Positions 15,752 to 16,714 of a DNA stretch of 16,714 bases are shown here, one piece after another. The notes beneath the pieces were generated by a model. The model ran no database searches and was not told the origin of the DNA. It worked only from the letters and a program-made list of their open reading frames with translations. The translations under genes and the position numbers were made by a program. The stretch is taken from NCBI GenBank assembly GCA_021826655.1, contig JAKAZC010000017.1, positions 1 to 16,714 of the forward strand, read 5' to 3'. The stretch is from Actinomycetes bacterium. Its GTDB lineage: Bacteria > Actinomycetota > Acidimicrobiia > Acidimicrobiales > RAAP-2. Within the stretch, counting starts at the first letter, position 1, and every line of letters starts with the position of its first letter.

Positions 15752-16203
15752 CGTCGACCGCCCCCACCCCGGTACCCGGCTTCGCCGAGCCCGACGCCGA
15801 GGACCTCCGCCAGTCAGATCTGCCGCCGGTGATGCCCGTCGCCATCGTCACGCTTGCGCTCATCGTGTCGGGCGGAGTCACGGTAGCCGCCCAGTACGGC
15901 CGGGCCGCCAATTCGGCCATTCCGACGGTACTGCTGGGCGTGGCCGCCGTCCTTCTCGTGACGGACGCCGTGCTCCTCGCCCGGATCCGGGAATTCGCCT
16001 GGCCGGTGTTCTTCCGAGTCCTGGGCTGGGCGCTCCTGGCATATCTCGTGATCGCCGGAATCCTCGAGTACGTGTTCGTGTACGACCACACCCCAGCGCG
16101 GCTGCTCACCTTGTTCAGCTTCCTGCTGTTGCTGTTCGCTGTGGACGTGCCGCTGATGCTGGCGTACTCGGTGGCTCGCTGGCAACCGGTCGACGCGACG
16201 TAG
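15748..16203 (+). CDS. Small four-helix membrane protein, coupled to the preceding gene
   Basis: 151 aa. A polar, acidic N-tail (1-27) precedes four hydrophobic segments at about 29-48, 58-79, 86-111 and 118-141. The sequence around helix 3, 'WPVFFRVLGWALLAYLVIAGILEYVFVYD', has aromatic residues and an acidic EY pair within the membrane, and helix 4 is Leu/Phe-rich. No Cys, His-pair or other recognisable catalytic motif appears apart from H114 in a loop. The ATG at 15748 overlaps the stop of the upstream gene by four bases, the only start signal needed. I do not recognise the family. The coupling argues that both proteins act together, perhaps as a two-subunit membrane complex. The TAG stop is followed in the same frame by the RIVSWVD fragment described next. 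Confidence 0.78.
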   Translation: MTSTAPTPVPGFAEPDAEDLRQSDLPPVMPVAIVTLALIVSGGVTVAAQYGRAANSAIPTVLLGVAAVLLVTDAVLLARIREFAWPVFFRVLGWALLAYLVIAGILEYVFVYDHTPARLLTLFSFLLLLFAVDVPLMLAYSVARWQPVDAT

Positions 16204-16230
16204 CCCCAGCCGACCCCGCGCGGTCCGATC

Positions 16231-16380
16231 GTGCGGATCGTTTCGTGGGTCGACGCGACCGTTATCCCGTCCCACCCGGGCGCCATGCCTGCCTTGGACA
16301 TGGGTGGAACCCTCGTGGGGAATGCCTCCCTCATCGGACTGACTGCGCCAACCGGTCCAGGTGCTACCGGCAAGGCGTAG
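16231..16380 (+). pseudogene. Possible gene fragment or small ORF sharing the RIVxWVD motif with the next gene
   Basis: From GTG 16231 a 49-codon frame reads MRIVSWVDATVIPSHPG... and ends at TAG 16378-16380. There is no ribosome-binding site. The DNA at 16234-16254 matches 16659-16679 (inside the gene at the right edge) at 17 of 21 bases, and two of the four changes are synonymous; both encode RIV(S/P)WVD. The fragment is also in frame with the upstream 151-aa gene, after its TAG. The likeliest reading is a decayed partial duplication of the downstream gene's N-terminal region; a real small protein or chance similarity are alternatives. Confidence 0.35.
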
Positions 16381-16415
16381 GCCGTGGGAGGGGCCGGTGT
16401 CCGGTGGGGCCGGAG

Positions 16416-16445
16416 ACCGTCGGTTCGCCTCGGAGGACCGACGGT
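16416..16445. terminator. Perfect 9-bp inverted repeat
   Basis: ACCGTCGGT (16416-16424) and ACCGACGGT (16437-16445) are perfect complements around a 12-base loop that itself contains CCTC-G-GAGG (16428-16436). It lies about 210 bases after the membrane-protein operon and 100 bases before the next start. It could end the upstream transcript or act as an operator or leader structure for the gene at the right edge. There is no U-tract. The rest of the 16204-16544 gap holds only the RIVSWVD fragment. Confidence 0.5.
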
Positions 16446-16544
16446 GTACGGAAGTCGTGCAAGGTAGCCGGGCAGGTGGCCGGCAAGTCGGGCGCACCAG
16501 GGTGACTCCACCAACGCACGCCAGCCCCGAACCAGGAGACCGAC

Positions 16545-16714
16545 ATGTCCGACACCGCCGCCGTCCCGCACCCCTCCGGATTCCCCCGCACCCGCCCGAC
16601 GGAGGCGATCGGCCAGCACCGACCCCCTCCGCTGGACCGAACCGGGGAACCGACACTCCGGATCGTCCCATGGGTGGACCCGGTGGCCGACCCGCACGGC
16701 GTGCACCCGTGCAG
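16545..16714 (+). CDS. N-terminus of an unidentified protein, cut by the right edge
   Basis: 56 codons are visible from ATG 16545, starting MSDTAAVPHPSGFPRT, with no stop before the edge. CAGGAGA lies 8-14 bases upstream, a good ribosome-binding site. The first 35 residues are Pro/Arg-rich and probably disordered. A more ordered segment, 'LRIVPWVDPVADPHGVHPC' (38-56), follows. The RIVPWVD motif is echoed in the upstream fragment at 16231-16380. I cannot name the family from what is visible. Confidence 0.55.
   Translation, partial: MSDTAAVPHPSGFPRTRPTEAIGQHRPPPLDRTGEPTLRIVPWVDPVADPHGVHPC

Noticed and set aside
14398..16203. 601-codon plus-strand frame joining the nitroreductase region to the second membrane protein
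   Set aside because: Only the last 151 codons, from the coupled ATG at 15748, look like a protein; the earlier part is a shifted frame of the nitroreductase and the first membrane protein.
15726..16706. Minus-strand 326-codon frame across the membrane genes and right-edge gap
   Set aside because: It is antisense to two hydrophobic coding frames that have clear start signals, and has no motif or ribosome-binding site of its own.

Overview
This is a high-GC window with strong third-position G/C bias, frequent GTG starts and long antisense open frames, all typical of Actinomycetota. The gene content fits an actinobacterium: a 592-aa biotin carboxylase/BCCP fusion, a stand-alone methylmalonyl-CoA mutase catalytic subunit, a Tat-exported lipoprotein phosphoesterase and a rhodanese-ThiF fusion. 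A deep lineage such as Acidimicrobiia is my guess from overall style; nothing here proves it. I saw no tRNA, rRNA, CRISPR array, transposase, phage gene or origin.

Layout. (1) 1-5011, all minus strand: the first codons of an unidentified gene leaving the left edge, then two translationally coupled pairs of nucleotide-sugar genes. UDP-glucose dehydrogenase and UDP-glucuronate decarboxylase share a GTGA stop/start, giving a UDP-glucose to UDP-glucuronate to UDP-xylose route. An RmlB-like 4,6-dehydratase and an RmlD-like reductase share another GTGA, which suggests deoxysugar (dTDP-rhamnose type) supply. rmlA and rmlC are not in the window. The RmlB-like enzyme has Cys where the family's catalytic Asp normally sits. 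(2) 5244-9381: a minus-strand biotin-protein ligase with a 50-residue Gly-rich insertion diverges from a plus-strand acyl-CoA carboxylase alpha chain, its probable substrate. The 184-bp gap between them holds an ordered set of repeats that looks like an operator. An M20 amidohydrolase follows on the plus strand. (3) 9382-9624 is a convergent gap with a (GGGGCC)-type G-quadruplex motif and a 13-bp, seven-copy tandem repeat that runs into the stop codon of the next gene. (4) 9625-14227, minus strand: methylmalonyl-CoA mutase large subunit, rhodanese-ThiF/MoeB adenylyltransferase and a Tat lipoprotein phosphoesterase, each separated by 175-210 bp. (5) 14346-16714, plus strand: a nitroreductase, a coupled pair of small multi-pass membrane proteins of unknown function, a probable gene fragment, a perfect inverted repeat and the start of a gene leaving the right edge.

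How the genes may work together. BirA, the carboxylase alpha chain and the mutase fit a propionyl-CoA to methylmalonyl-CoA to succinyl-CoA route, although the carboxyltransferase beta subunit, epimerase and B12-binding small subunit must be elsewhere. The sugar genes probably feed cell-surface glycan synthesis. The most interesting items are the Cys-Glu 4,6-dehydratase, the structured birA/acc control region, the repeat-derived stop codon of the mutase, and the uncharacterised membrane pair with its downstream duplicated fragment.
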